Source of the DNA: Flavobacteriales bacterium
GTDB lineage: Bacteria; Bacteroidota; Bacteroidia; Flavobacteriales_F; PHOS-HE28
Length of the DNA stretch: 64,000 nt
Direction: 5' to 3'
Assembly (NCBI GenBank): GCA_019638115.1
Contig: JAHBUK010000003.1
Location: 434,001-498,000 of the forward strand
The stretch's first letter is position 1. Every line of letters begins with the position of its first letter. Below the pieces are notes generated by a model. The model was not told the origin of the DNA and searched no databases. It worked only from the letters and a program-made list of their open reading frames with translations. Positions 1-7,524 of this stretch are shown in pieces. The position numbers and the translations under genes were made by a program.

Positions 1-222
1 GCTGGTGTTGGGGCGCACGGCACGCAGCGCTTCCAGGCCCGCCAGTGCACCGGGCAGCTGCAAGCCTTCCACGGCATCGGCCAACAGGGGGTCGGCCTCC
101 ATGGCCTGCTCCACGGCATGCGCCTGCACAGGATCGAGCCGGCCTTCCACATAGGCCCGCAGCTGCTCCTGGCCGATGGCAGGCGCTGCGCGGAAGGGAT
201 TATCGGGTGTTGCGTTGGACAT
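1..222 (-). CDS. Anti-sigma-factor-like protein, N-terminal part (runs off the window)
   Basis: The minus strand is open from an ATG at 222 to the window edge (74 codons), starting 3 bases after the sigma factor stop. The visible part has a stretch reading AHAVEQAM...DPLLADAVEGLQ. That is the pattern of the cytoplasmic N-terminus of Bacteroidota proteins encoded after ECF sigma factors, which usually continue into a membrane span and a periplasmic domain. The position suggests a regulator or partner of the sigma factor at 226-795, but the domain that would settle this lies outside the window. Confidence 0.6.
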   Translation of the reverse strand, partial: MSNATPDNPFRAAPAIGQEQLRAYVEGRLDPVQAHAVEQAMEADPLLADAVEGLQLPGALAGLEALRAVRPNTS

Positions 223-225
223 GGT

Positions 226-795
226 TCAGGCTGCGTTCCACGACTGTTGTTGCAGCTTCAATTTCAGGTTGCGACGTCCGTTCTGCAGGTTGCTGCGCAC
301 TTGTTCAAGGTCCATGCCTGTTAACCTGGCCACCTCCTGGTAGCTGTGGCGTTGCAGGTAGAACAACTGGATGCAGGTGCGTTGCTGCTCGTTCAGTTGT
401 GCAATGGCCAGTTCCAGGCGTTCCAAGGTGGCTTCGTGCAACACCTTGTCGGCGATCGCATCGTGGTCCTCGCTGTTGCCGGGGTCGTTGTTCAGGCCTC
501 TCACCTGCTGCTCCTTGCGCAGGCTCATCAGGCAGCGGTTGCGCATCACCGTGTGCACCCACGGCCTGAAACGTTCCACCGGGTGTTTCCTCAGCAGTTC
601 GGGGAGCTGCTCGAAGAGGCCCGCCACCTCATCCTTGCTGCGCTCCACGTCCTTCAGGTATTTCATGGCCGTGCCAAAAAGCAAGTGGGCGTACCTGTCC
701 CACAGGTAGCCCAGCGAGGCCCGGTCCCCCTTGCGCAAGAGCTGCACCAGGTCCTCGTCGCTTGCTTGTTGTATGGCTTTCCGGCGCAGGAACAT
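226..795 (-). CDS. Sigma-70 family (ECF-type) RNA polymerase sigma factor
   Basis: This 189-residue protein has the two-domain layout of ECF sigma factors. Region 2 spans roughly residues 25-95, with the core-binding and -10-recognition pattern ending PWVHTVMRNRC. A helix-turn-helix region 4 spans about 128-182, with LNEQQRTCIQLFYLQRHSYQ followed by EVARLTG. Its ATG directly abuts the stop of the upstream gene at 796, and the anti-sigma-like gene follows after 3 bases, so the three genes form one operon. It probably controls an envelope function in response to the partner at 1-222. The regulon cannot be read from this sequence. Confidence 0.92.
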   Translation of the reverse strand: MFLRRKAIQQASDEDLVQLLRKGDRASLGYLWDRYAHLLFGTAMKYLKDVERSKDEVAGLFEQLPELLRKHPVERFRPWVHTVMRNRCLMSLRKEQQVRGLNNDPGNSEDHDAIADKVLHEATLERLELAIAQLNEQQRTCIQLFYLQRHSYQEVARLTGMDLEQVRSNLQNGRRNLKLKLQQQSWNAA

Positions 796-1569
796 TCAGG
801 GTTCGCTTTCCTCGTCGTCGTATTCTTCAGCCTCAGCGCGTGCCCGTTTCTCGGCGAGCATCATTTGCCGTGCGCGTTCCTGTTCGTATAGCTCGAAGTA
901 GTTCTTGGTCTCCAGCACCACCACGCCACCGGTCACATCGCCGTAGCGCGCCGGCAGGCCACCGGTGTACACGGAGATGCTGCTGATGCCCGAGGGTGGC
1001 ACACGCGGCATGGCACCGCTCACCTTCACCCCATCCACGAAGGCCACCATGTTCTCCGTGCGCGATCCGCGGAAATGCAGGCCATCATCGGTCCGTGAGC
1101 GGGTCACGCCGGGGAAGTTCTTCTCCACCATGCCCGCAGGGTCCTTGCGGGTGGCATCGTGCGCCAGGTCCTCGGCCAGCAGGCTCATGCGGCTGGGGTC
1201 CTCCTTGTCGATGAGCTTGCGGCGGTAGGCGATCACTTCCACGGTGTCGGCGCTGATCACGGAATAGGCCAGGCGCTCGTCGGAAAGGTAGGTGGCCCGG
1301 TCGGTGACGTGGATGCCGGTGAGCGTTTTGGTGCGGTAACCGGCGTAGGAGAGCTTCACCTGGTAGGTGCCGGGCGGCAGGGGTTTCAGCACGAAGCGGC
1401 CGTCCATGTCGGCCACCGCGCCGAGCATCTGGCCTCCCACCTCGGTGGTGACGTGGGCCATGGGAAGGGATTCGCCGGTGGGGCCGAAGACGCGCCCGCG
1501 GATCTCGCCTTGCTGGGCGAAGCTCAGGGTGCTCAGAAGCACCAGTGGAAGAAGGAGCAGCTGTTTCAT
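796..1569 (-). CDS. Carboxypeptidase-regulatory plus TonB-receptor plug protein without a barrel
   Basis: A signal peptide (residues 1-18, ending SFAQ) is followed by a carboxypeptidase-regulatory-like beta sandwich (about 21-105) and a TonB-receptor plug-like domain (about 150-240; GLHFRGSRTENMVAFVDGV, then ARYGDVTGG). The protein stops at 257 residues with an acidic, charged tail, where true receptors continue for some 600 residues of beta barrel. This short form cannot make an outer-membrane channel. It is more likely a periplasmic sensor or accessory component. Placement at the head of a sigma/anti-sigma operon suggests a signalling role, which is inference. The reading frame is intact, so this does not look like a recent truncation. 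Confidence 0.8.
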   Translation of the reverse strand: MKQLLLLPLVLLSTLSFAQQGEIRGRVFGPTGESLPMAHVTTEVGGQMLGAVADMDGRFVLKPLPPGTYQVKLSYAGYRTKTLTGIHVTDRATYLSDERLAYSVISADTVEVIAYRRKLIDKEDPSRMSLLAEDLAHDATRKDPAGMVEKNFPGVTRSRTDDGLHFRGSRTENMVAFVDGVKVSGAMPRVPPSGISSISVYTGGLPARYGDVTGGVVVLETKNYFELYEQERARQMMLAEKRARAEAEEYDDEESEP

Positions 1570-1618
1570 GACGGTTGTTTCAGGATAGGATGCAACACCG
1601 CCGCGGATCGCATAAAGG

Positions 1619-1637
1619 GTGCAGGGAATTCCTGCAC
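1619..1637. other. Near-perfect palindrome
   Basis: Seven-base arms GTGCAGG and CCTGCAC flank a GAATT centre, between the start of the 796-1569 gene and the 3' end of the nfu gene. It could be an operator for the sigma operon or a weak hairpin at the end of the nfu transcript. No T-run follows, so a classical terminator is doubtful. Confidence 0.35.
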
Positions 1638-1645
1638 AACGGCGA

Positions 1646-2260
1646 TCACAACTCCTCCGCCACCACTTCCCGAACGCCCGGCACCTCGTGCTTCAGCAGG
1701 TTCTCAATGCCCTGTTTCAGCGTTACCATGCTGCTGGGGCAACCGCTGCAGGATCCCCGCAAGGAAACGGTGACGATGCCCTCGTTGAAGCTCTTGAAGG
1801 CGATGTGCCCGCCGTCGCCTTCCACCGCCGGGCGGATGTACTCCTCCAGCACACGGATGATCTTTTCGTCTTCAGGGCTCTTGGCATCAGCGTGGGTGCT
1901 GGCCCGCTCGTTGGCATCGGCCAGTGCTTGTGCAGGAGCATCCTCGTACACCACGCGGCCGTCGGTGTTCAGGTATTCCTGGATGTACTCGCGCAGCTCC
2001 AGCTGCACCAGATCCCAATCCACCGCGTTGTTCTTGGTGACGGTAATGAAGTTGTTGGAGACGAACACCGCCGTTACGAAAGGCAGATTGAAGATGTGCT
2101 CGGCCAGCGGCGAAACACCAACGGGTTCCTCCGGCGTGCGGAATTCGAGCAGGCGGCCGTCCTGGATGAGCAGGCGGCTGCTCACGTAGCGCATGCTGGC
2201 CGGGTTGGGCGTCATCTCGGCATAAACGGATACGGGCGGGCGCTTGGTGGTCTCGGTCAT
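1646..2260 (-). CDS. NfuA-type Fe-S cluster scaffold/carrier protein
   Basis: The protein has an Nfu N-terminal domain (about residues 9-100, starting with the typical EMTPNPASMRYV) followed by a NifU C-terminal domain (about 130-200). The cluster-binding pair C171-x-x-C174 sits in GSCSGCPSS. The role is carrying [4Fe-4S] clusters to client apoproteins in the cytoplasm. At 204 residues it matches the Bacteroidota form. A TAGCTTTG promoter box lies 19 bases upstream of the ATG. A second, single-domain NifU protein is encoded at 63711-63965. Confidence 0.93.
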   Translation of the reverse strand: MTETTKRPPVSVYAEMTPNPASMRYVSSRLLIQDGRLLEFRTPEEPVGVSPLAEHIFNLPFVTAVFVSNNFITVTKNNAVDWDLVQLELREYIQEYLNTDGRVVYEDAPAQALADANERASTHADAKSPEDEKIIRVLEEYIRPAVEGDGGHIAFKSFNEGIVTVSLRGSCSGCPSSMVTLKQGIENLLKHEVPGVREVVAEEL

Positions 2261-2279
2261 GGGAAGCTCGATGAGGGTG

Positions 2280-2287
2280 CAAAGCTA
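2280..2287 (-). promoter_or_regulatory. Bacteroidota -7 promoter box for nfu
   Basis: On the minus strand this reads TAGCTTTG, a match to the Bacteroidota consensus TAnnTTTG. It lies 19 bases upstream of the ATG at 2260. No clear -33 element is visible. Confidence 0.6.
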
Positions 2288-2356
2288 CGGGCCTCCACGG
2301 TGCTTGGCCTCCCAAGAGGATGGTGTATCGGTGCGGGCCTTGGGCACCGGCTGCCC

Positions 2357-2364
2357 TACCTTTG
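2357..2364 (+). promoter_or_regulatory. Bacteroidota -7 promoter box next to the start codon
   Basis: TACCTTTG ends 6 bases before the ATG at 2371. If the box sits at -7 as in characterised Bacteroidota promoters, transcription would start at or very near the ATG, giving a leaderless or nearly leaderless message. Confidence 0.6.
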
Positions 2365-2370
2365 TTCTTC

Positions 2371-2772
2371 ATGCGGCGTATCCTACAACGGCATCGGTGG
2401 CTCACCCTGGGGGTGGTCGGGCTCTTGCTGTTCGCCACCAGCGGGCTGATGCTCTCGCGCATGACCTGCCTGATGAGCGGCCGTTCCGTGGTGGCCATTG
2501 GCATGGTGGAGGATTGCTGCCCGGAGCAGGAACAGCCTGAAGGTGCTTCACTGGCCCCGGTGTGCTGTGTTTATGCGCAGGCTGCCGCGGATGTGGAGCC
2601 CTTCCGTGCTCATGAGGACGGTGGGTCAGTTCAGGTCCCCTACGTCCAATGCGGTTCCTTGTTGTTCGCAGACCTCTTTGTCCAGCAGGATATTTCCGCC
2701 GCTGTGATCAGCGATCGCGCGCCGCCGCTCCTGGGGCAGCGCCTGGCCTTGTTGGCCACCTTCCGCATCTAG
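2371..2772 (+). CDS. Small membrane-anchored HYC_CC_PP-like protein of the metal cluster
   Basis: I chose the ATG at 2371 because a promoter box lies just upstream and a hydrophobic N-terminal segment (about residues 10-28) follows directly. The 133-residue protein has Cys33 right after the membrane segment and a Cys49-Cys50 pair about 15 residues later. This resembles the small HYC_CC_PP family found beside metal-linked TonB receptors in Bacteroidota, although the HYC triplet here reads MTC. It precedes such a receptor and a heavy-metal-associated protein. The assignment rests on cysteine spacing and neighbours; its biochemical role is unknown. Confidence 0.6.
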   Translation: MRRILQRHRWLTLGVVGLLLFATSGLMLSRMTCLMSGRSVVAIGMVEDCCPEQEQPEGASLAPVCCVYAQAAADVEPFRAHEDGGSVQVPYVQCGSLLFADLFVQQDISAAVISDRAPPLLGQRLALLATFRI

Positions 2773-2853
2773 TCGGTCCATTGCAGGGCGCCATTGGCGC
2801 CAGAGCACGGCTGTGCTCACCGTGTACCTGTTCGTACCCTGTTCAATGGATCC

Positions 2854-5124
2854 ATGAAGAACCGAATACCGATATCCTTACTGGCCGGCCTCCTTGCCGC
2901 ACATGCCTTCGCCCAAGCGCCGATCACGGGCCGTGTGGTGGCGCAGGAGAGCAACGAGAAGCTGTTCACTGCCAATGTCTTCTGGCTGGGCACCAGCATC
3001 GGCACCACCACCGGCTATGAGGGCGAGTTCACCATTCCACCGCCGCCCGCCTGGCCCGCCCGCCTGGTGGCCTCCTTCGTGGGCTACAAGCCCGATACCC
3101 TGCTGCTGCAGGCACCACCCTCTGCGCCTGTGGTATTCACCCTGCGCTGGGCCATGAACATGGGACCGGTGGAAGTGGTGGAACGCCGCAACACCACGGT
3201 GTTGGACAGCCGCGCGGTGATCAATACCGAAGTGCTGAACCGTGGCGAACTGAAGCGAGCGGCCTGTTGCGACCTCAGCGAGAGCTTCGAGACCAATGCC
3301 ACGGTCGATATCAGCTTCACCGATGCCATCAGTGGCACCAAGACCATCCGGATGCTCGGCCTCGATGGCAAGTACGCGCAGCTCAGCGTGGAGAACATCC
3401 CCTTCATCCGTGGGCTTTCCACCGCTTCCGGACTCACCCTGATCCCCGGCACCTGGATCAACGAGATCAACCTCAGCAAGGGCATCGGCACCGCTGTGAA
3501 TGCACCCAATGCCATGACCGGGCAGGTGGACGTGTGCCTCCTGCAACCCGCTGCCGAGCCGCCGCTCTTCGTGAACCTCTACGGCAACAGCCAGGGCCGC
3601 ATGGAGGCCAACATCCACGCCGCGCAACCCACCGGCAAGTACAGCGACAATTTGCTGATGGTGCACGGCAACTGGTTCAACACGGAGATGGACCAGAACA
3701 ACGATGGCTTCATGGACATGCCGCTCACCCAACGCATCAACGTGATGGACCGCTGGGTGCGCCGTACCGATAAGCACACCACCATGCTTACCATGCGCTA
3801 TGTGGACGATCGGCGCAAGGGTGGCCAATCCGCCATGCACGGGGCCACCTCCGCTCCTCCGGAACACGTGGAACATCGGCCCGGCGAACTCTACACCATC
3901 GACATCCGGAACCGCATGTTCGATCTGCTCGGCAAGCAGGGCTTCATCCTCAACGACCCCACCAAGAGCATCGGCATCATCTTCGCAGGGCGCGTGCACG
4001 ACATGGGATCCACCTACGGTCTGCGGCGCTACACGGGCACCCAGGAGAGCGTGTACGGCAATGCCGTGTACCAACAACTGCTGGGCGCGGGCACCGACCA
4101 GATCAAGGCCGGCCTCAGCTTCCAGTACGACCGCTACCAGGAGGCCTTCAACGCCTACACGCCCATGCTCCAGGACAGCCTCTTCGACCGCACGGAAGTG
4201 ATGCCCGGCGCCTTCGCGGAGTATACCCGCAAGCGCGAGCAGTTCACGCTGGTGGCAGGCCTGCGCGCGGACCACAACTCGGTCTTCGGCAATGCACTGA
4301 GCCCGCGCCTGCACCTGAAGTACGACCTGGGGCCGCTCACCAACCTGCGCATCACCGTGGGGCATGCCTTCCGAACGGCCAACCCCCTGGCGGAGAATGC
4401 CGCGGTGCTCGCCAGCGCACGCCGCCTGGTGGTGGAAGGTCCGCTGGGCATGGAGCGCGCCTGGAACATGGGGGGCTCCTTCCTGCACAAGTTCAAATGG
4501 CTGGATCGCAAATGGGCCGTGGGCGCCGATGCCTACCGCACCTGGTTCACCAGCCAGGTGGTGAGCGACCTGGACCGCTCACCGCAGACCCTGGCCATCT
4601 ACATGCTGGAGGGCGAGTCCTATGCCAACAGCCTGCTGGGCGAATTGCACGTCCAACTCTCCCGTGTGCTCGATCTGAAGATGAGCTACCGCTGGTACGA
4701 CGTGCGCACCACCTACGATGGCCGCCTGCTGGAGCGTCCCTTCACGCCCACGCACCGCGGCCTTGTTGACCTCGCCTGGCACGACCGCAAGGAGCGCTGG
4801 CGTTTCGACATCACCGCCAACCTCTTCGGCGAGGGACGGATCCCCAGCACCGCCGCCAACCCGGAGGAGTTCCGCTTCATCGAACGTTCGCCTTCGTACT
4901 CCACCATCCACACACAGCTCACCCACATCCACGGTCCGTGGGAATTCTACGTGGGCGTGGAGAACCTCACCAGCACCCTGCAACAACAGCAGATCATCGC
5001 GCCGGAGGACCCCTACGGCGCCTTCTTCGACGCCACCCTCATCTGGGGGCCTACCAACCGTGCCATGCTTTACGGCGGATTGCGCTACGCGCTGGCCCGC
5101 AAGACCGACAACAAAAACCCTTGA
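2854..5124 (+). CDS. TonB-dependent outer-membrane receptor, metal-associated type
   Basis: The start at 2854 puts a signal peptide (residues 1-20, ending AHAFAQ) at the N-terminus of a 756-residue protein. A carboxypeptidase-regulatory-like domain (about 22-100) is followed by a plug (about 115-235) containing LKRAACCDLSESFE and IRMLGLDGKYAQL, then a barrel of 22-strand size. The paired cysteines in the plug and the pattern around them are typical of Bacteroidota receptors encoded with heavy-metal-associated proteins. The HMA gene starts 3 bases after the stop, so the two are co-transcribed. Import of a metal or metal complex, perhaps copper, is likely, but the substrate is not proven by the sequence. 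Confidence 0.85.
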   Translation: MKNRIPISLLAGLLAAHAFAQAPITGRVVAQESNEKLFTANVFWLGTSIGTTTGYEGEFTIPPPPAWPARLVASFVGYKPDTLLLQAPPSAPVVFTLRWAMNMGPVEVVERRNTTVLDSRAVINTEVLNRGELKRAACCDLSESFETNATVDISFTDAISGTKTIRMLGLDGKYAQLSVENIPFIRGLSTASGLTLIPGTWINEINLSKGIGTAVNAPNAMTGQVDVCLLQPAAEPPLFVNLYGNSQGRMEANIHAAQPTGKYSDNLLMVHGNWFNTEMDQNNDGFMDMPLTQRINVMDRWVRRTDKHTTMLTMRYVDDRRKGGQSAMHGATSAPPEHVEHRPGELYTIDIRNRMFDLLGKQGFILNDPTKSIGIIFAGRVHDMGSTYGLRRYTGTQESVYGNAVYQQLLGAGTDQIKAGLSFQYDRYQEAFNAYTPMLQDSLFDRTEVMPGAFAEYTRKREQFTLVAGLRADHNSVFGNALSPRLHLKYDLGPLTNLRITVGHAFRTANPLAENAAVLASARRLVVEGPLGMERAWNMGGSFLHKFKWLDRKWAVGADAYRTWFTSQVVSDLDRSPQTLAIYMLEGESYANSLLGELHVQLSRVLDLKMSYRWYDVRTTYDGRLLERPFTPTHRGLVDLAWHDRKERWRFDITANLFGEGRIPSTAANPEEFRFIERSPSYSTIHTQLTHIHGPWEFYVGVENLTSTLQQQQIIAPEDPYGAFFDATLIWGPTNRAMLYGGLRYALARKTDNKNP

Positions 5125-5126
5125 CC

Positions 5127-5486
5127 ATGCGAACCTCCATTTCACTCATCGTGCTCCTTGCACTGCTCTTCTGCGGCACCACCGCTGCCGCGCAATCCAA
5201 GTCCTTGGAGTCCGTCACCATCCGCACTTCCGCCGTGTGCGACATGTGCGTGACCACCATTGAAAGCAACGTGATCTACGAGAAAGGCGTGAAGAAGGTG
5301 AAGGTGGATCTGGACAAGAGCATCATCGCGGTGGACTACGATCCGCGCAAGACCACGCCCGATGCCATCCGCACGGCCATCACCAAGCTCGGCTATTACG
5401 CGGACGACCTGCCCGGCGACCCCAAGGCCTTCGCCGACCTGCCCGCCTGCTGCCAGAAAGAAGGCTGCGGAAAGAAGGTGGAGTAA
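5127..5486 (+). CDS. Secreted heavy-metal-associated (HMA) domain protein
   Basis: The 119-residue protein has a signal peptide (about 1-22, ending TTAAAQ) and one HMA ferredoxin-like domain (about 28-95). Its metal-binding pair is C38-x-x-C41 in AVCDMC, and the C-terminal tail is cysteine-rich (ACCQKEGCGKK). The layout resembles MerP-type periplasmic metal binders. The start codon lies 2 bases after the receptor stop. It probably binds and hands over the metal linked to the receptor. Which metal cannot be told from the sequence. Confidence 0.85.
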   Translation: MRTSISLIVLLALLFCGTTAAAQSKSLESVTIRTSAVCDMCVTTIESNVIYEKGVKKVKVDLDKSIIAVDYDPRKTTPDAIRTAITKLGYYADDLPGDPKAFADLPACCQKEGCGKKVE

Positions 5487-5489
5487 GTC

Positions 5490-5610
5490 AAAGTTGTCCG
5501 TTGAAAGTTGTCAGTTGTCCGGCGCTGTGCAGATTTGCCCACACTGCGGACCGAGACGTTTCGCTTCGCTCGCAGGTACTGACAACTTTCAACCATCAAC
5601 TGACAACTGT
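5490..5610. repeat. Intergenic inverted repeat built of GTTGTC/GACAAC modules
   Basis: The left side (5490-5520) holds GTTGAAAGTTGTC and AGTTGTCAGTTG-type blocks. The right side (5581-5610) holds their reverse complements, including an exact 13-base GACAACTTTCAAC. About 60 bases between them include a small TTCGCTTCGC element. The whole unit fills the gap between the HMA gene and the carbonic anhydrase gene. It looks like a dispersed intergenic repeat that could fold into a long hairpin and stop or stabilise a transcript. Its copy number in the genome is unknown. Confidence 0.6.
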
Positions 5611-5617
5611 CCTCCCC

Positions 5618-6136
5618 ATGGCTCTTATCCGTAGTGTGCGCGGCTTCACGCCGCAGTTCGGTACCGATCCCTTCTTCGCCGAAACAGCCGTGGTGATCGG
5701 TGATGTTGTTGCAGGCGACCAATGCAGCGTGTGGTACAACGCGGTGGTGCGCGGCGATGTACACAGCATCCGCATCGGCCACCGCGTGAACATCCAGGAC
5801 GGCGCGGTGCTGCATTGCACCTATCAGCGCGCGCCCCTCACCATCGGCAACGATGTGAGCATCGGCCACAACGCCATCGTACACGGCTGCACCATCCACG
5901 ACAAGGTGCTGGTGGGCATGGGCGCCATCGTGATGGACCATGCCGTGATCGGCGAAGGCAGCGTGATCGCCGCAGGTGCCGTGGTGCTCCAGAACACCGT
6001 GGTGCCGCCCGGCAGCCTGATGGCCGGCGTGCCCGCCAAACGCATCCGCGAGGTAGGCCCGGAGCTCTCCAAGAACGAGATCGAACGGATCGCGGGGAAT
6101 TACTTGAAGTACGCGGGGTGGTTCAAGGAGGGGTAG
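5618..6136 (+). CDS. Gamma-carbonic anhydrase family protein (left-handed beta helix)
   Basis: The 172-residue protein consists of hexapeptide repeats forming a trimeric left-handed beta helix, and the expected metal ligands are present at H66, H84 and H89 (VLHC, SIGHNAIVHGC). Family members are gamma-carbonic anhydrases or PaaY-like enzymes, and the real substrate is often uncertain. The ATG at 5618 follows the intergenic repeat directly. The last 30 or so bases, coding for LKYAGWFKEG and the stop, recur at 7493-7524 downstream of the inserted-looking gene at 6293-7429. Confidence 0.9.
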   Translation: MALIRSVRGFTPQFGTDPFFAETAVVIGDVVAGDQCSVWYNAVVRGDVHSIRIGHRVNIQDGAVLHCTYQRAPLTIGNDVSIGHNAIVHGCTIHDKVLVGMGAIVMDHAVIGEGSVIAAGAVVLQNTVVPPGSLMAGVPAKRIREVGPELSKNEIERIAGNYLKYAGWFKEG

Positions 6137-6292
6137 GGGGCATGAAGTCATTATCCGACATTTCTATGATGATTTGGCTGAATTGTCGGCCGGACCAGGT
6201 CAACCATTGATCGGATCAAGACGACCGGACGTTGTGTTATCCGAGTAGGCGATCCATGCATCCCTACTTTCGGGTATCAAACAAGACGGACC

Positions 6293-7429
6293 ATGCATAT
6301 CAAGAGGTGTATCAAGGCGACCATTCACAATGGTTTATTCGGAACAGCAACATCAGTACTGTTCGTAGCTGGTTTATGTGCTCAGCCGAAGGTGATACCG
6401 GTGGTCTACCATGTGCTGCACAACAATGGACCTGAGAATATCTCGGTCGAACAGATCCTGGATCAGATCGAACAGATGAACGTCACATTCGGAAGTGGGC
6501 CTGCCTTTCCTCCCGTTCCTCCTTTCGATGAGGTGGCAGCATCCTTGGATGTTTTGTTCTGTCTGGCAACACTTGACCCTAACGGAATGCCCACTACAGG
6601 TATCGAGCGGATCGCATCGGAATACACCTATGCTGGTGGAGACCCTGCTTCATATGTTCAACAATGGCCGCCTGACCGTTATCTGAATGTTTGGACTGTA
6701 TCGACCATGGCAGTATCGGGGCCGGCTTTCAGTTCTCTCTTACCTGCTGAAGCGGAGCAACAGCCTAGTATGGACGGGATTGTGATCAGGCATGATTACG
6801 TAGGGCGGTTGGGAACGAGCAACCCCCAGCGTGGAGTCGGGGCCATCACTCGATTTGCCCGGTTCTTGAACCTGAAAATGATGTGTGAAGATCCCACTGG
6901 TCAGGGCAATTGTCATGACGACGAGGTGGCTGATACTCCTCCTTGTGCTCCTGATGTGCAATGCACGCTTCCTTGGGAGAGTTGTGACCCCGGTGTGCCC
7001 GTTAATGTTCAGAATTACATGCACTTAGGCGGATGTATGACCATGTTCACACAAGGACAGCGTGAACGGGTTCATGCATGTTTGAATAGTGGAACAGCCA
7101 ACCGGAGCATGCTTTGGAGTGCACAAAATCTTGTATCGACTGGTTGTGATGCAATGGTTGGTTTGGGCGATGATCGTGCGGTAAATGCATCGGTGGTTTT
7201 CCCCAATCCCTTTTCTGATGAGCTATCCATCTCCTTAGCGCAGAAGGGCGCAGTGGATATCGTTCTGGTTGATGCGCTAGGTCGTGTTGTGCTTTCGGAC
7301 CGGATCGTGGTCGACACTCGTGAACCGGTTCGTTTAGGAGGCATCAGTGCGCTCGTGGCCGGTCCATATTGGCTTCGGGTCTCATCACTTGGTTCAGAGG
7401 GGACCGTGCATTTGGTGCTGAAACATTAG
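6293..7429 (+). CDS. M43 (pappalysin-like) metalloprotease homologue lacking the zinc motif, with T9SS sorting domain
   Basis: The 378-residue protein carries a signal peptide (about 1-30) and then the hallmarks of secreted Bacteroidota M43 proteases: IPVVYHVLHNNGPENIS near residue 36, the LATLDPNG and QWPPDRYLNVW segments, DGIVIRHDY, DDEVADTPPC, and NYMHLGGC followed by MFTQGQRERV. Where the family has HExxHxxGxxH, this protein has R187-F-A-R-F-L-N-L-K-M, with none of the three histidines and no glutamate. About 80 C-terminal residues form a type A T9SS sorting domain (VFPNPFSDELSI). It is probably a surface protein without protease activity. The gene is visibly AT-richer than its neighbours and is bracketed by a duplicated carbonic anhydrase tail. 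Confidence 0.8.
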   Translation: MHIKRCIKATIHNGLFGTATSVLFVAGLCAQPKVIPVVYHVLHNNGPENISVEQILDQIEQMNVTFGSGPAFPPVPPFDEVAASLDVLFCLATLDPNGMPTTGIERIASEYTYAGGDPASYVQQWPPDRYLNVWTVSTMAVSGPAFSSLLPAEAEQQPSMDGIVIRHDYVGRLGTSNPQRGVGAITRFARFLNLKMMCEDPTGQGNCHDDEVADTPPCAPDVQCTLPWESCDPGVPVNVQNYMHLGGCMTMFTQGQRERVHACLNSGTANRSMLWSAQNLVSTGCDAMVGLGDDRAVNASVVFPNPFSDELSISLAQKGAVDIVLVDALGRVVLSDRIVVDTREPVRLGGISALVAGPYWLRVSSLGSEGTVHLVLKH

Positions 7430-7470
7430 CAAGATCGACGTGGATGGTGCACCGTATGTGTTTTGACACA

Positions 7471-7524
7471 TACCGAACGTATCCCAACCAACTGAAGTAC
7501 GCCAGTTGGTTCAAGGAAGGGTGA
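7471..7524 (+). pseudogene. Remnant of a gamma-carbonic anhydrase 3' end
   Basis: Read in frame, this stretch ends QLKYASWFKEG-stop, against YLKYAGWFKEG-stop at the end of the gene at 5618-6136. Over the last 31 bases before the stop codon (7493-7523 against 6105-6135) there are 5 mismatches, the frame is kept and the stop is in register. Only the tail is present. It overlaps the murI stop by 14 bases. Either a second anhydrase copy was replaced by the M43-like gene, or the tail was duplicated when that gene arrived. Confidence 0.7.

Noticed and set aside
2878..4488. Long minus-strand open frame (536 codons) opposite the metal TonB receptor
   Set aside because: It is a shadow of the receptor gene: the plus strand has a signal peptide and clear receptor domains, while the minus frame is composition-driven (rich in H, A, G and V) and has no recognisable domain.
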